Shown here one piece after another: positions 29,827-39,244 of a stretch of DNA of 64,000 nucleotides. Source of the DNA: JBEKIK01 sp963845975. Its GTDB lineage: Bacteria; Planctomycetota; Planctomycetia; Pirellulales; Thermoguttaceae. The notes beneath the pieces are model-generated. The model had not been told where the DNA came from. It saw only the letters and a list, made by a program, of their open reading frames with translations, and made no database searches. A program made the translations under genes and the position numbers. Location of the stretch: NCBI GenBank assembly GCA_963845975.1, contig CAWJUD010000002.1:1364001-1428000 (forward strand). The letters run 5' to 3'. Positions within the stretch are counted from its first letter, which is position 1. Each line of letters opens with the position of its first letter.

Positions 29827-29865
29827 ATGTCACATCCATCGTTTAGCCCCGGAGCTTGCTCCGGG
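29827..29865. repeat. 39-bp repeat, second copy
   Basis: Copy of the repeat at 24346-24384 with two mismatches. A further degenerate palindrome of the same kind (AGCCCCGGCATTTGTGCCGG) lies near 29919-29938. Confidence 0.7.
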
Positions 29866-29968
29866 TGTTTTACACGAATTTTTATTTATAATGCATCGTT
29901 ATATTTTGCGCGTTGATAGCCCCGGCATTTGTGCCGGGTGAACGATTGTAAAAATAAGAGGTGCGATT

Positions 29969-31800
29969 TTGGCCGACATTAACTCTAATTATCGCCTGGC
30001 AACCTTGACCGCTGCCATCGCCGGGGTGTTTTCTATCGTCGTGTGCGCGCTTTTGTTCTACGATTACAGCCGCCGGGGTCTGAGCGATCCGTTGGAAAAC
30101 GAGGTCTATCTGGCCCTCAAGGCCGCTTTGGTAAAGCAGCCGGATAATGATACATTGAAAACGCAAATCCGCTCCCTCGATCTCAGATTGCGTCGGGAAT
30201 ACTTCCGCCAACGGGCATTTGCCGTCATGGGTGCCATATTGTTGCTCGGCGGAGTGGCGATCTTCCTTGTCTCGACCAAAACCGCGGCCGCTTTACGCCG
30301 CGAACTTCCCCATCCGCAACCATTCACAACGCCGCCGGACATAGAATCGCAATGGACGCGGATCGGCCGTTGGTCGGTGGCGGTCTTGGCTTTGTCGTTG
30401 GCCGTACTGGCGATTGCGCTGAGCTTCTCCATGCGATTAGATATTCCATCCCAGACCTCCCCTCTCCCTTTGGGAGAGGGTCAGGGTGAGGGCCTGGGTG
30501 TAGGCCGGGGTGGCGGCATTGCAGCGTCCAGAGATACTTCCAATGTTAAGGCTGGTACCGGTGCTAAATCATCTACAATAACCTCACCCGCTGCCGAAAC
30601 CCGCCAACGGACGAAGAATTCGCCAAGGCCTGGCCTTCATTTCGCGGACCGGGCGGGCACGGGACGTCGGCCTACACCAACATTCCCACCGAGTGGGACG
30701 CAAACTCTGGCAAAAATATCCGCTGGAAAACGCCCGTTCCCCTGCCCGGCAACAATTCGCCGATCGTCTGGAAGGATCGCGTCTTTCTCACCGGCGCCAA
30801 TGAAAAACGGCGGGAGGTTTATTGTTTCGATGCCGCCTCCGGCAAACTTCTTTGGCAAAAAGAGGCCCCAGGCACGCCGCAAAGCACTGCAAAGTTGCCT
30901 AAGGTCAACGATGAGACCGGATATGCCGCCTCGACCGCCGCCACCGACGGCCGCCGCGTGTTTGCCATATTTGCCAACGGCGACCTGGCCGCCTTCGATT
31001 TCAACGGCAATTTGGCCTGGTCCAAAAGCCTGGGCATTCCCGACAATGCTTACGGCCATGCCTCGTCGTTAGTTACCTATAAGAATCTGCTTGTGGTGCA
31101 GTTCGACCAGGGTACGTCGGAAAAGTCCTCGAAATCGAAATTATTGGCCTTCGATTCGGCCACCGGCAATCCTGTTTGGCAGACCGACCGGCCGGTAAAT
31201 AATTCCTGGCCCTCGCCGATTGTGATCCATGCCGCCGACCGCGATCAGATCATAACCGCCTCCGATCCCTTGGTGATTTCTTACGATCCGAAAGACGGCA
31301 AGGAAATATGGCGTGTGAAGTGCCTTGTGACCGATACGGCCCCGTCGCCCACTTTTGCGGCGGGGAAGGTTTTCGTGGCCCAGGATTCGGCGGCGCTATC
31401 GGCCATTCGCGCCGACGGCCAAGGCGACGTGACCGCCACGCATATCGTCTGGAAAGGCGAGGACGGCCTGCCCGACATTTGCAGCCCGCTGGCCGGCGAC
31501 GAGTTCGTATTTCTGCTGGCAACCTACGGCACGATTACCTGCTATGATACCGAAAAAGGCGATCAGCTTTGGACCGAGGATTTCGACGAAGATTGTATAT
31601 CTTCGCCGAGCATGGCGGGAAAACTGATGTATGTGTTTGCAAAAAATGGAAAGGCCTGGGTCGTGGAGCCCACGCGCGATAAATGCCGCCGCGTCGCGGA
31701 GTGCAATTTGGGCGAAGAGTGCGTCACCTGTCCCGCTTTCCAGGACGGATGCTTTTATATCCGCGGAAAAAATAATTTGTTTTGTATTGGAAATAAATGA
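29969..31800 (+). pseudogene. membrane-anchored PQQ-like propeller (one frameshift)
   Basis: The 5' frame starts at TTG 29969 after AGAGGTG and encodes three membrane segments (about residues 12-35, 85-105 and 130-150). It then reads through a CCCTCTCCC repeat, which encodes SPLPLGEGQGEG, and a poorly conserved linker. The propeller lies in the next frame: EEFAKAWPSFRGPGGHGTSA, IVWKDRVFLTG, VYCFDAASGKLLWQ, LAAFDFNGNLAW and WVVEPTRDKCR. The frame change falls between about 30440 and 30600. It is the third propeller of the cluster. The repeat may have inserted here and caused the break, or the break may be a sequence error. Confidence 0.75.
30458..30493. repeat. CCCTCTCCC repeat inside a coding region
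   Basis: CCCTCTCCC TTT GGGAGAGGG (30460-30480), followed by TCAGGGTGAGGGC, is nearly identical to the intergenic copy at 61214-61250. It sits in the linker of the propeller gene. Confidence 0.75.
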
Positions 31801-31867
31801 GCGTTGAAATATTTGTTGTTTAGCCGCGACCGGGCACCGTGCGGGGCATGGTCGGGGAGCGTTATAG

Positions 31868-34222
31868 GTGTATATGCCCAACATCGATTTAACATTCGTC
31901 GATCAATTCATCGCCCGCTGTGGGACACGTAGCGATGCGGTGATTCCCATTTTGCAGGCCATCCAGGCCCAGTATCGTTATCTGCCCCAGGAAGCCCTCA
32001 AACGAGTTTGCGACTTGACCGAAATCACGCCGGCCGCAATCACCGGCGTGGCTACTTTTTATACGCAGTTCCGCCACCGGCCGGTTGGACGGCACATTAT
32101 CAAGGTCTGCCACGGCACCGCGTGTCACGTGAAGGGTTCCGCTCTGGTTCAGGACGCCTTGGAACGCCGCCTGAAAATCGATCCGGGTAACGATACCGAT
32201 CGCGAAGGTCTGTTCACAATCGATAAAATTGCCTGTCTGGGTTGCTGCACGCTGGCGCCAGTCGTTCAGATCGACGGCATTACATACGGCCACGTTGCCC
32301 CCGTATCGGTGGGCGAAGTGCTTGCTGATTTTCTCCAGCAAAAACAATATGCCGTCGCCAAGCAAACCGCACTGCCGAAACCGCCCCCGGGCGAATGCGG
32401 GGAAATCCGCATCGGGCTCGGGTCGTGTTGCACGGCGCAAGGCAGCGGCAAGGTGTATCAGGCGGTCCAGCAGGTGCTGGCCGAAAGCGGCGCCGCAGCC
32501 GTGCTAAAACGCGTCGGTTGCGTGGGCATGTGCCATCAAACGCCGCTGGTCGAACTTGTCGCGCCGGGCGGAAGCACAAAACTTTTTTCTCGCGTCGCTG
32601 CCGAAGATGCCGCGGACATAGTTCTAAAACACTTTAAGCCCAAAGGACTAAGGCGGAGGTTGATTTATGCCGCAACGCACTGGCTTGACCGGCTCGCAAG
32701 CGACGAAAACGTCGATCCCATCGCCGCTCACGCCATAGACGTTCGCGATCCGCCGGTCTGCGCTTTTCTGGGCCGTCAAAAACACGTGGCCACCGAATAC
32801 TGCGGCCAGATCGATCCGACGAATCTCGACGAATACCTCCGCCACGGCGGATTCAACGCATTGCGGCACTGCCTGGAAGAATTGTCGCCCCAGCGGATTA
32901 TCGAGGAAATTCAAACCAGCGGCTTGCGCGGCCGAGGCGGGGCGGGTTTTTCCACGGGTACGAAATGGGCCAAGGTCCGAGAGGCGCAAGCCGATGCCAA
33001 ATACGTCATCTGCAACGGCGACGAAGGCGACCCCGGCGCGTTCATGGACCGCATGTTGCTGGAATCCTTCCCTTATCGCATCATCGAGGGCATGGCCATT
33101 GCCGCCTTGGCCGTCGGCGCAAACGAAGGCCTGTTTTACATCCGCGCCGAATATCCTTTGGCAGTCAAGCGGATTACAGAGGCCATCGAGCATTGCCGCC
33201 AACGCGGAATCTTGGGCGATAACATATTAGGAAACGGTTTCCCTTTGCATTTCACTGTAAAACAAGGTGCCGGCGCTTTTGTCTGCGGCGAGGAAACGGC
33301 GCTGCTCGCTTCGATCGAAGGCCGTCGCGGCATGCCCCGCTTGCGCCCGCCCTTCCCGGCCGAGTGCGGATTGTGGGGAAAACCCACCCTGGTAAACAAC
33401 GTCGAAACCTACGCCCTGGTGCCCTGGATCATCCGCCACGGGGCAGCCGAGTTCGCTCAATTGGGAACCGCCACAAGCAAAGGCACGAAGGTCTTCGCCC
33501 TGGCCGGAAAAGTCCGTCGCGGCGGACTGATCGAAGTGCCCATGGGCATTACCATCCGTGAAGTGGTGGAGGAGATCGGCGGCGGCGTGGCCGGCGACCG
33601 GATTTTCAAGGCCGTGCAAGTTGGCGGGCCGTCGGGCGGCTGCATCCCCGCTTCTCTGGCCGATACCCGCATCGACTACGAAGCCCTGGCCGAAGTCGGC
33701 GCGATCATGGGCTCGGGCGGGCTGGTCGTGCTGGACGACTCGGATTGCATGGTCGATATCGCCCGATATTTCCTCCGCTTCACCCAGGATCAATCATGCG
33801 GCAAGTGCACGCTCTGCCGCATCGGCACCCGAAGAATGCTCGATATCCTCGACCGCATCTGCACCGGAAAAGGCAAAAAGGACGACCTGAAAGACTTGCA
33901 CGATCTTGCCGTTACGATAAGCGCGGGCAGCATCTGCGGGCTGGGCCGGACCGCGCCCAATCCGGTGCTTTCCACGCTGCACTATTTCCGCGACGAATAC
34001 GAAGCCCACCTTGCCGGACGCTGTCCGGCCGGCAGGTGCAAAGATCTGATTGCCTACCGCATTACCGACGACTGCATCGGCTGCACGCTCTGTGCCCAGC
34101 ATTGTCCGGTCGACGCCATACCTATGACCCCCTATGAAAAACATGCTATCGACCTGGAAAAGTGCACCCGCTGCGACACCTGCCGGCAAATATGTCCGGT
34201 AAAAGCCGTGGTGGTGGAGTAA
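31868..34222 (+). CDS. NuoE-NuoF fusion with extra ferredoxin domains
   Basis: A 784-residue NADH-oxidising flavoprotein. Residues 1-165 are NuoE-like with the [2Fe-2S] cysteines C81, C86, C123 and C127. Residues 180-256 are a second thioredoxin-like [2Fe-2S] domain. Residues 300-720 are NuoF: GRGGAGFSTG at 355-364 binds FMN, NGDEGDPGAF binds NADH, and C644, C647, C650 and C690 hold a [4Fe-4S] cluster. The end (730-784) carries two ferredoxin motifs, CIGCTLCAQHC and CTRCDTCRQIC. The same layout is seen in soluble NADH-dependent enzymes such as bifurcating hydrogenases and formate dehydrogenases. No hydrogenase or complex I gene is nearby, so its partner is probably the next gene. Confidence 0.92.
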   Translation: MYMPNIDLTFVDQFIARCGTRSDAVIPILQAIQAQYRYLPQEALKRVCDLTEITPAAITGVATFYTQFRHRPVGRHIIKVCHGTACHVKGSALVQDALERRLKIDPGNDTDREGLFTIDKIACLGCCTLAPVVQIDGITYGHVAPVSVGEVLADFLQQKQYAVAKQTALPKPPPGECGEIRIGLGSCCTAQGSGKVYQAVQQVLAESGAAAVLKRVGCVGMCHQTPLVELVAPGGSTKLFSRVAAEDAADIVLKHFKPKGLRRRLIYAATHWLDRLASDENVDPIAAHAIDVRDPPVCAFLGRQKHVATEYCGQIDPTNLDEYLRHGGFNALRHCLEELSPQRIIEEIQTSGLRGRGGAGFSTGTKWAKVREAQADAKYVICNGDEGDPGAFMDRMLLESFPYRIIEGMAIAALAVGANEGLFYIRAEYPLAVKRITEAIEHCRQRGILGDNILGNGFPLHFTVKQGAGAFVCGEETALLASIEGRRGMPRLRPPFPAECGLWGKPTLVNNVETYALVPWIIRHGAAEFAQLGTATSKGTKVFALAGKVRRGGLIEVPMGITIREVVEEIGGGVAGDRIFKAVQVGGPSGGCIPASLADTRIDYEALAEVGAIMGSGGLVVLDDSDCMVDIARYFLRFTQDQSCGKCTLCRIGTRRMLDILDRICTGKGKKDDLKDLHDLAVTISAGSICGLGRTAPNPVLSTLHYFRDEYEAHLAGRCPAGRCKDLIAYRITDDCIGCTLCAQHCPVDAIPMTPYEKHAIDLEKCTRCDTCRQICPVKAVVVE

Positions 34223-34322
34223 GATGAAGGATGAATTAAATGATGAATCATGAATGATTAATGTCAAAATAAAACCGCTTGCGGTTTCGCAACCCTGAAC
34301 CCTGACCTCTGAACCCTTCCCC

Positions 34323-35884
34323 ATGCCCAAACTCATTATCGACCAACGCGAAGTGGAAGTTCCGCCCGGGGCGACGATCCTCGATGCCGCCCGCAAACTT
34401 GGGATCGATATTCCCGCGCTATGCTTTCTCGAAGGCTGCGAGCCTTCGACTTCGTGCCTGTGTTGTTTGGTCAAGCTCAACGGTAACGGGCGGCTCGTGC
34501 CTTCTTGCGCTACGCTTGCGGAAGAAGGGGCGAAGGTCGAAAGCGAAACGCCCGAAATCCGCTCCGCCCGGCGAAAATCCTTGGAACTGCTGTTAAGCGA
34601 CCATTTAGGCGATTGCGTTGCCCCCTGTTATCTCGCATGTCCTGCCGAGATGGATATCCCCCAAATGCTGCGGCAAATATCGTCGGGCGATTTGCGCGGG
34701 GCAATCGCCACGGTTAAACGCGACATCGCCTTACCGGCCGTGTTGGGCCGAATCTGTCCGGCCCCCTGCGAAAAAATCTGCCGCCGCCGCGACCTGGACG
34801 CCGCCGTGGCCATCTGCCTCTTGAAACGATACGTGGCCGATGTCGATCTGGCCTCTGGCGATCCGTATATGCCGCCCTGCCGGCCGGCCTCGGGAAAAAA
34901 AGTGGCCATTATCGGGGCCGGACCGACTGGACTGGCCGTCGCTTATTATCTCGCCCAATCCGGCCATGCTTGCACTGTTTTTGATGAAAATCAAGAACCT
35001 GGCGGACGCTTGTGGCTCGAAACCGAAAAACTGCCCCGCGACGTGCTTGCCGCCGAAATCGCGCAAATCATCCGGCTGGGCGGCTGCTGGGAGATGAAAA
35101 ATCGCATCGGCCCGGACGAATCGTTTCAGAAATTACTAAACTCCTACGATGCGGTGTTAATTGCATGCGGCGCGACGGCCCTGGAGCAAGCCGGCGCCTG
35201 GAATCTGAAGACCACGCCCCGGGGAATCGAAGTCGCTCATACCTATCAAACCCAAATCCCCAATATATTTGCCGCCGGTAATGCCATCCGTTTAAAAGGA
35301 CTCGTTGTCCGCAGCGTCGCCGACGGCAAGGAAGCGGCCGTATCTATCGACCAGTATCTTCGCCGGCAGGTTGTATTAGGCGCCGATAAACCGTTTACCA
35401 CAAAGATCGGCTTGATGAGCAAGGAAGAACTGCAACGATTTACTGCTGGGGCCTCGATGGAACCAAGGCATGATCCGGCCGCCGCAACGAAATATGGTTT
35501 CAGTGCCGAGGAAGCAACCATTCAGGCCGCGCGGTGTTTGCATTGCGATTGCCGCGGTCTGCATACTTGTAAACTCCGCAAATACGCCGACCTTTATGCG
35601 CCGATCCCAAGCGATACAAAGGCCAGCGGCGGGAATTCGAGCAAGACGCCCATCATGCCGACGTGATTTTCGAGCCCGGCAAGTGCATCGATTGCGGCTT
35701 GTGCATCCAGATTGCCGCCGCTGCCGGTGAATCGCTGGGCCTGACGTTCGTCGGCCGGGGCTTCAACGTCCGCGTGGCAGTGCCGCTGGATCGGCATCTT
35801 AACGAAGCCCTTAGCCGCGCCGCCGCCCAATGCGTGGCCGCCTGCCCCACCGCCGCCTTGGCTTTTAAGGATAATAAGCGATAA
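34323..35884 (+). pseudogene. GltD-like Fe-S flavoprotein (one frameshift)
   Basis: About 520 residues after frame repair. Residues 1-80 are a NuoG-like [2Fe-2S] ferredoxin (C34, C45, C48, C62, with the exact C-x10-C-x2-C-x13-C spacing). A GltD-like cysteine region follows (CVAPCYLACPAE, RICPAPCEKICRR), then an FAD site VAIIGAGPTGLAVAYYL near 194-210. The usual second dinucleotide domain seems missing, so NAD(P)H may not bind here. The main frame stops at 35666. One missing base near 35610 joins it to a frame with ADVIFEPGKCIDCGLC and CVAACPTAAL, another [4Fe-4S] part. It lies 100 bases after the NuoEF fusion and probably receives its electrons. Confidence 0.85.
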
Positions 35885-35935
35885 TTCATGGAAAGTAGCA
35901 GGCACACGCCGTGTGCCGTTAGCGAACGTATTTAG

Positions 35936-35957
35936 CCCCGGGTGAATACACCCGGGG
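35936..35957 (+). terminator. palindromic hairpin after the redox cluster
   Basis: CCCCGGGTG and CACCCGGGG form a perfect nine-base stem with AATA as loop. A second small hairpin, GGCACACG/CGTGTGCC, lies at 35901-35917. No long T run follows, so termination is only likely. The sequence before it (TTTAG) links it to the repeat family at 24346. Confidence 0.5.
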
Positions 35958-36074
35958 TTGCGTATGATTTTGATGCTACCATTTCCCGCCATGTATTCAC
36001 GGCAGGCTAAATAAAAAAACTCTAAATATCACTAAAATGTCTTCAGACAATTGGCTTTAAGTTGAGGAAGAACT

Positions 36075-39005
36075 ATGAGCCGAACGAGTTGGAAACAACT
36101 GATGGCCGGCGCTCCGTGGTTTCATGGGCCCGGTAAATTTCCGATTACCGCCTATTCCGAGTTCATGCCGCCCCCGCGCTTGGGACGTAAACCTTACGGG
36201 GCAATTAATCCAACGCTATTCCGCCCTGACGATCCTGTGGGATGGCACGTTACGGAATATGAAGAAGAGTATGAACTCAGGCCGGGATTGCTGCATCTTG
36301 GTGACGAACTTGTCACAGTCATGGATCATCTAGGCAATGGCCGTTCCGCCCACGGTATATCCAAGGCAAAGCTCGAGGGCAATCCATATTGGCCGCCGGA
36401 ACTTGCCCAGCACGCGGGAAAACTTTCCCATGAACGGTATGTGATAATCGCACCGTTGGCGTTGTCGCGTACTCAGGACGACAAAGGCCGCGTCCGCTGG
36501 ACGCTTTTTGGCGGAAGCGAACAAGGGCCGGAGTGGGCTTTTTGGCAAAGTTTTTTTACAGCGCCGGGCCGTGAGATTCCCGAGGCTGAGGGAGTGGGAT
36601 TTTTCCGGCGGTTACTAAACGCCGCGTACGACGAATCGTTCGAGCAACTTGCGGATTTAAAAAAAGCAGGCTTTCGCATCTTACCCGACATCGGCGATGA
36701 AAATTTGCCTTACGAGCAAGAATGTTCTATCCCTTCCTGGATAAAGCGGTATTTTTTCTCTCAACGTGAAAAAATAGAACAAGTGAAATATCTGCTAACA
36801 TTTCGCCCATTTGGCTGTTTGCCAAAAGCCGTTAAGCGGGCCTATTTGTCGGGCGAGCTGAATCTGCTGCCATTTCCAGGCAGTCTGGTGTTTTGGGGTG
36901 CGTTGCCTTATCTTCGATTGCGGGAAGAATTGCCGCTGGCTCTGCAAATCCCTTTATTGCACGTTTTTTCCCGTTACGAGAATCCCCTAGGCATTCGCGT
37001 GCCGCAATCGGGTTGGTTGCACGAACCGCATCCCAACCAACCCCATCCCGACCCCGACAGATTGCCCTTTCGAAACACCTACCGGCGCACGCATCGATGG
37101 GGGCGAATTCATCGGCACGAGGACGAACTTGGCGTTACAGGTAGTGAAGACCACATCGCTCACGTATTGTTCAGTTCGGCTGCGGAAGACATCGGACTGT
37201 ACGGCAAGCCGATGGCTCGCAACGCACAGATCTGGACGCAAGATTTCCAGCTTTTATTAGATGGGCCTAACGCCGATCAAGACGATCTTGCCCGGGCCGC
37301 AAAGGCATTGCAGGAAGGCGGATCATTCGGATACCGCTTCCAATTTCCGGCGATGCGCGTGGGACAATACGAAGTTTACTGGCATCGACCATTGGTGGCG
37401 TACTTGTATGCAAGAACATCCCAATCTGAAATCATTCTCGATGCTCCGTTGGGCTGTTTAACCGCCTATCGTGCCGAACGGCCCGACACTACTAAGCCCG
37501 TCGAATTGTGGCCCCGCTTATTGAGGCGTGATATTTATTTGTCGGATTTTCAGAATTTCTCGGCGATTGAAAACCATCACCAACATAGAATTACCATCCA
37601 GAATATCCGTAAATTATTAGACGCCTGGGAATCGCTCGGCGAGGCATGTCTGCCGCGGAGCTTCGCGCGTGCCCTATTAACCGCACCCAAGGAAGAAACG
37701 CTCGACGATTGGCTGGGCCATTTGGAAACGTCGGCTAATAATCAGACCCAAGGGCGGAGGTTGACCCAAGAACTGAAAAAAAGAATCGAACCGGAATCGG
37801 CCCCGATGGTCAAAAAATCCGCTACTCGCCTGTCCGAATCGCTTACTTATCGCCGCACGGCCTGCCGCTCGTTCGAATCGGCGTATTGGCGCACAATCGC
37901 CCGCCTGGCCCACGGCAAATATATAAATAAAGACAATGCCGACTGTGTCAGCGATCCTATTTCCCAGTCCCTACTGCGGCATCATCATCGCGACCTGGAG
38001 GCCTTGGGCGATTATCTCTTGGAATATTATCGCCACTTGATCGAAAAGTCTCAAATGTCCGGCAAAGCTGCGGTTGGCGATCTTCCCTTCCATTGGCAAA
38101 CCGATTTCAACTTCCCCTGGTCCGGCGGTTGGCTCGATAATCAACAGGGAAAAACCGAAGAACGCGACCTGGTGGTGGTCATCCCCGGCCGGGACCGCAG
38201 CAGGGCTGTTATCATGGGCGACCATTACGATACGGCCTATATGGAAGACCGGTATGAAAAGGACCGAGGCGGCGTGGGCGCTCGATTGGCCGCCGCCGGG
38301 GCCGACGACAACCACTCCGCCACCGCCGCCATGATGCTCGGCGCACCGTTATTTCTCGAACTTAGCCGCGCCGGCGAACTGGGATGCGACGTGTGGCTGG
38401 TGCACCTGACCGGCGAGGAATTTCCTTCCGATTGCATGGGCGCCCGGCACCTGGCCCAATGTATTGTCGAAGGCGCGCTGAAACTACGCCGAAAAGCAGC
38501 GCGAAACCTCGATCTTTCCAAAGTCCAGATCCAGGGCGTTTTTGTGTCCGATATGATTGCGCACAATAACGATAACGATCCGGACGTTTTTCAGATTTCA
38601 CCGGGTGCGAGTGTGGCGTCTTTACGGCTTGCTCAAGTAGCACACATGGCCAACGTAGCTTGGAACGCCAATGCCCCGATCTGGAATCGCCGTGCTAATC
38701 GTCGCAAATGCAAGCGGGGCCGGCGCAGCCCGGACGGCGTTACGATGTCTTCCACCGCCCTGCACCCGCAACTTCACGGCGAGGTCCGCCCAAGTGACGA
38801 CCCGCGCAGTTCACTATATAACACCGACGGACAAATATTCTCCGACGCCGGTATTCCCGTGGTGCTCTTTATGGAAAACTACGACATCAACCGCGTCGGT
38901 TATCACGACACCCACGACACGATGGCCAACATCGACCTGGACTACGGCGCCGCCCTGGCCGCTATCACCATCGAAACCGTTGCCCAGGCGACAAGACAAT
39001 GTTGA
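36075..39005 (+). CDS. M28 metallopeptidase with large N-terminal extension
   Basis: A 976-residue protein. The last third is an M28 (aminopeptidase Y) zinc peptidase: MGDHYDTAYMED, AGADDNHSATAAMM, LVHLTGEEFPSDCMGARHL, VFVSDMIAHN and GYHDTHDTMANIDLDYG hold the usual His, Asp, Glu, Asp and His ligands. The first 650 residues are not a known peptidase part; they contain many aromatic residues and a proline/histidine-rich stretch (HEPHPNQPHPDPDRLPF). No signal peptide is seen, so it probably works in the cytoplasm. The ATG follows GAGGAAG. It stands alone between repeat-bearing gaps; the substrate is unknown. Confidence 0.85.
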   Translation: MSRTSWKQLMAGAPWFHGPGKFPITAYSEFMPPPRLGRKPYGAINPTLFRPDDPVGWHVTEYEEEYELRPGLLHLGDELVTVMDHLGNGRSAHGISKAKLEGNPYWPPELAQHAGKLSHERYVIIAPLALSRTQDDKGRVRWTLFGGSEQGPEWAFWQSFFTAPGREIPEAEGVGFFRRLLNAAYDESFEQLADLKKAGFRILPDIGDENLPYEQECSIPSWIKRYFFSQREKIEQVKYLLTFRPFGCLPKAVKRAYLSGELNLLPFPGSLVFWGALPYLRLREELPLALQIPLLHVFSRYENPLGIRVPQSGWLHEPHPNQPHPDPDRLPFRNTYRRTHRWGRIHRHEDELGVTGSEDHIAHVLFSSAAEDIGLYGKPMARNAQIWTQDFQLLLDGPNADQDDLARAAKALQEGGSFGYRFQFPAMRVGQYEVYWHRPLVAYLYARTSQSEIILDAPLGCLTAYRAERPDTTKPVELWPRLLRRDIYLSDFQNFSAIENHHQHRITIQNIRKLLDAWESLGEACLPRSFARALLTAPKEETLDDWLGHLETSANNQTQGRRLTQELKKRIEPESAPMVKKSATRLSESLTYRRTACRSFESAYWRTIARLAHGKYINKDNADCVSDPISQSLLRHHHRDLEALGDYLLEYYRHLIEKSQMSGKAAVGDLPFHWQTDFNFPWSGGWLDNQQGKTEERDLVVVIPGRDRSRAVIMGDHYDTAYMEDRYEKDRGGVGARLAAAGADDNHSATAAMMLGAPLFLELSRAGELGCDVWLVHLTGEEFPSDCMGARHLAQCIVEGALKLRRKAARNLDLSKVQIQGVFVSDMIAHNNDNDPDVFQISPGASVASLRLAQVAHMANVAWNANAPIWNRRANRRKCKRGRRSPDGVTMSSTALHPQLHGEVRPSDDPRSSLYNTDGQIFSDAGIPVVLFMENYDINRVGYHDTHDTMANIDLDYGAALAAITIETVAQATRQC

Positions 39006-39036
39006 CTTTAACACTTTGACAAAACCTATATTTTTC

Positions 39037-39120
39037 GAGTCTCAGGTAATGAATGTCGTTAAGCCCACGGGTTGCAACCCGTGGGCTTGGCTCGATTTAC
39101 CATCTACACCACGACATTAT
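39037..39120. repeat. 84-bp MITE-like element, copy 2
   Basis: Reverse-complement copy of the element at 26440-26523 with five mismatches, again around the CCCACGGG palindrome. It lies 32 bases after the peptidase stop and could serve as its terminator. Confidence 0.8.
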
Positions 39121-39244
39121 TAACCCGAGTATCAACAGTCCGCCCTGAATACACGGCGGGTTGTTGATAAATCGATTGACTACCAAGAAATGAAAAGCTA
39201 GATTTGTTGAGCGGTAATTTCATTAAAATAATTCTTGGTAGACC

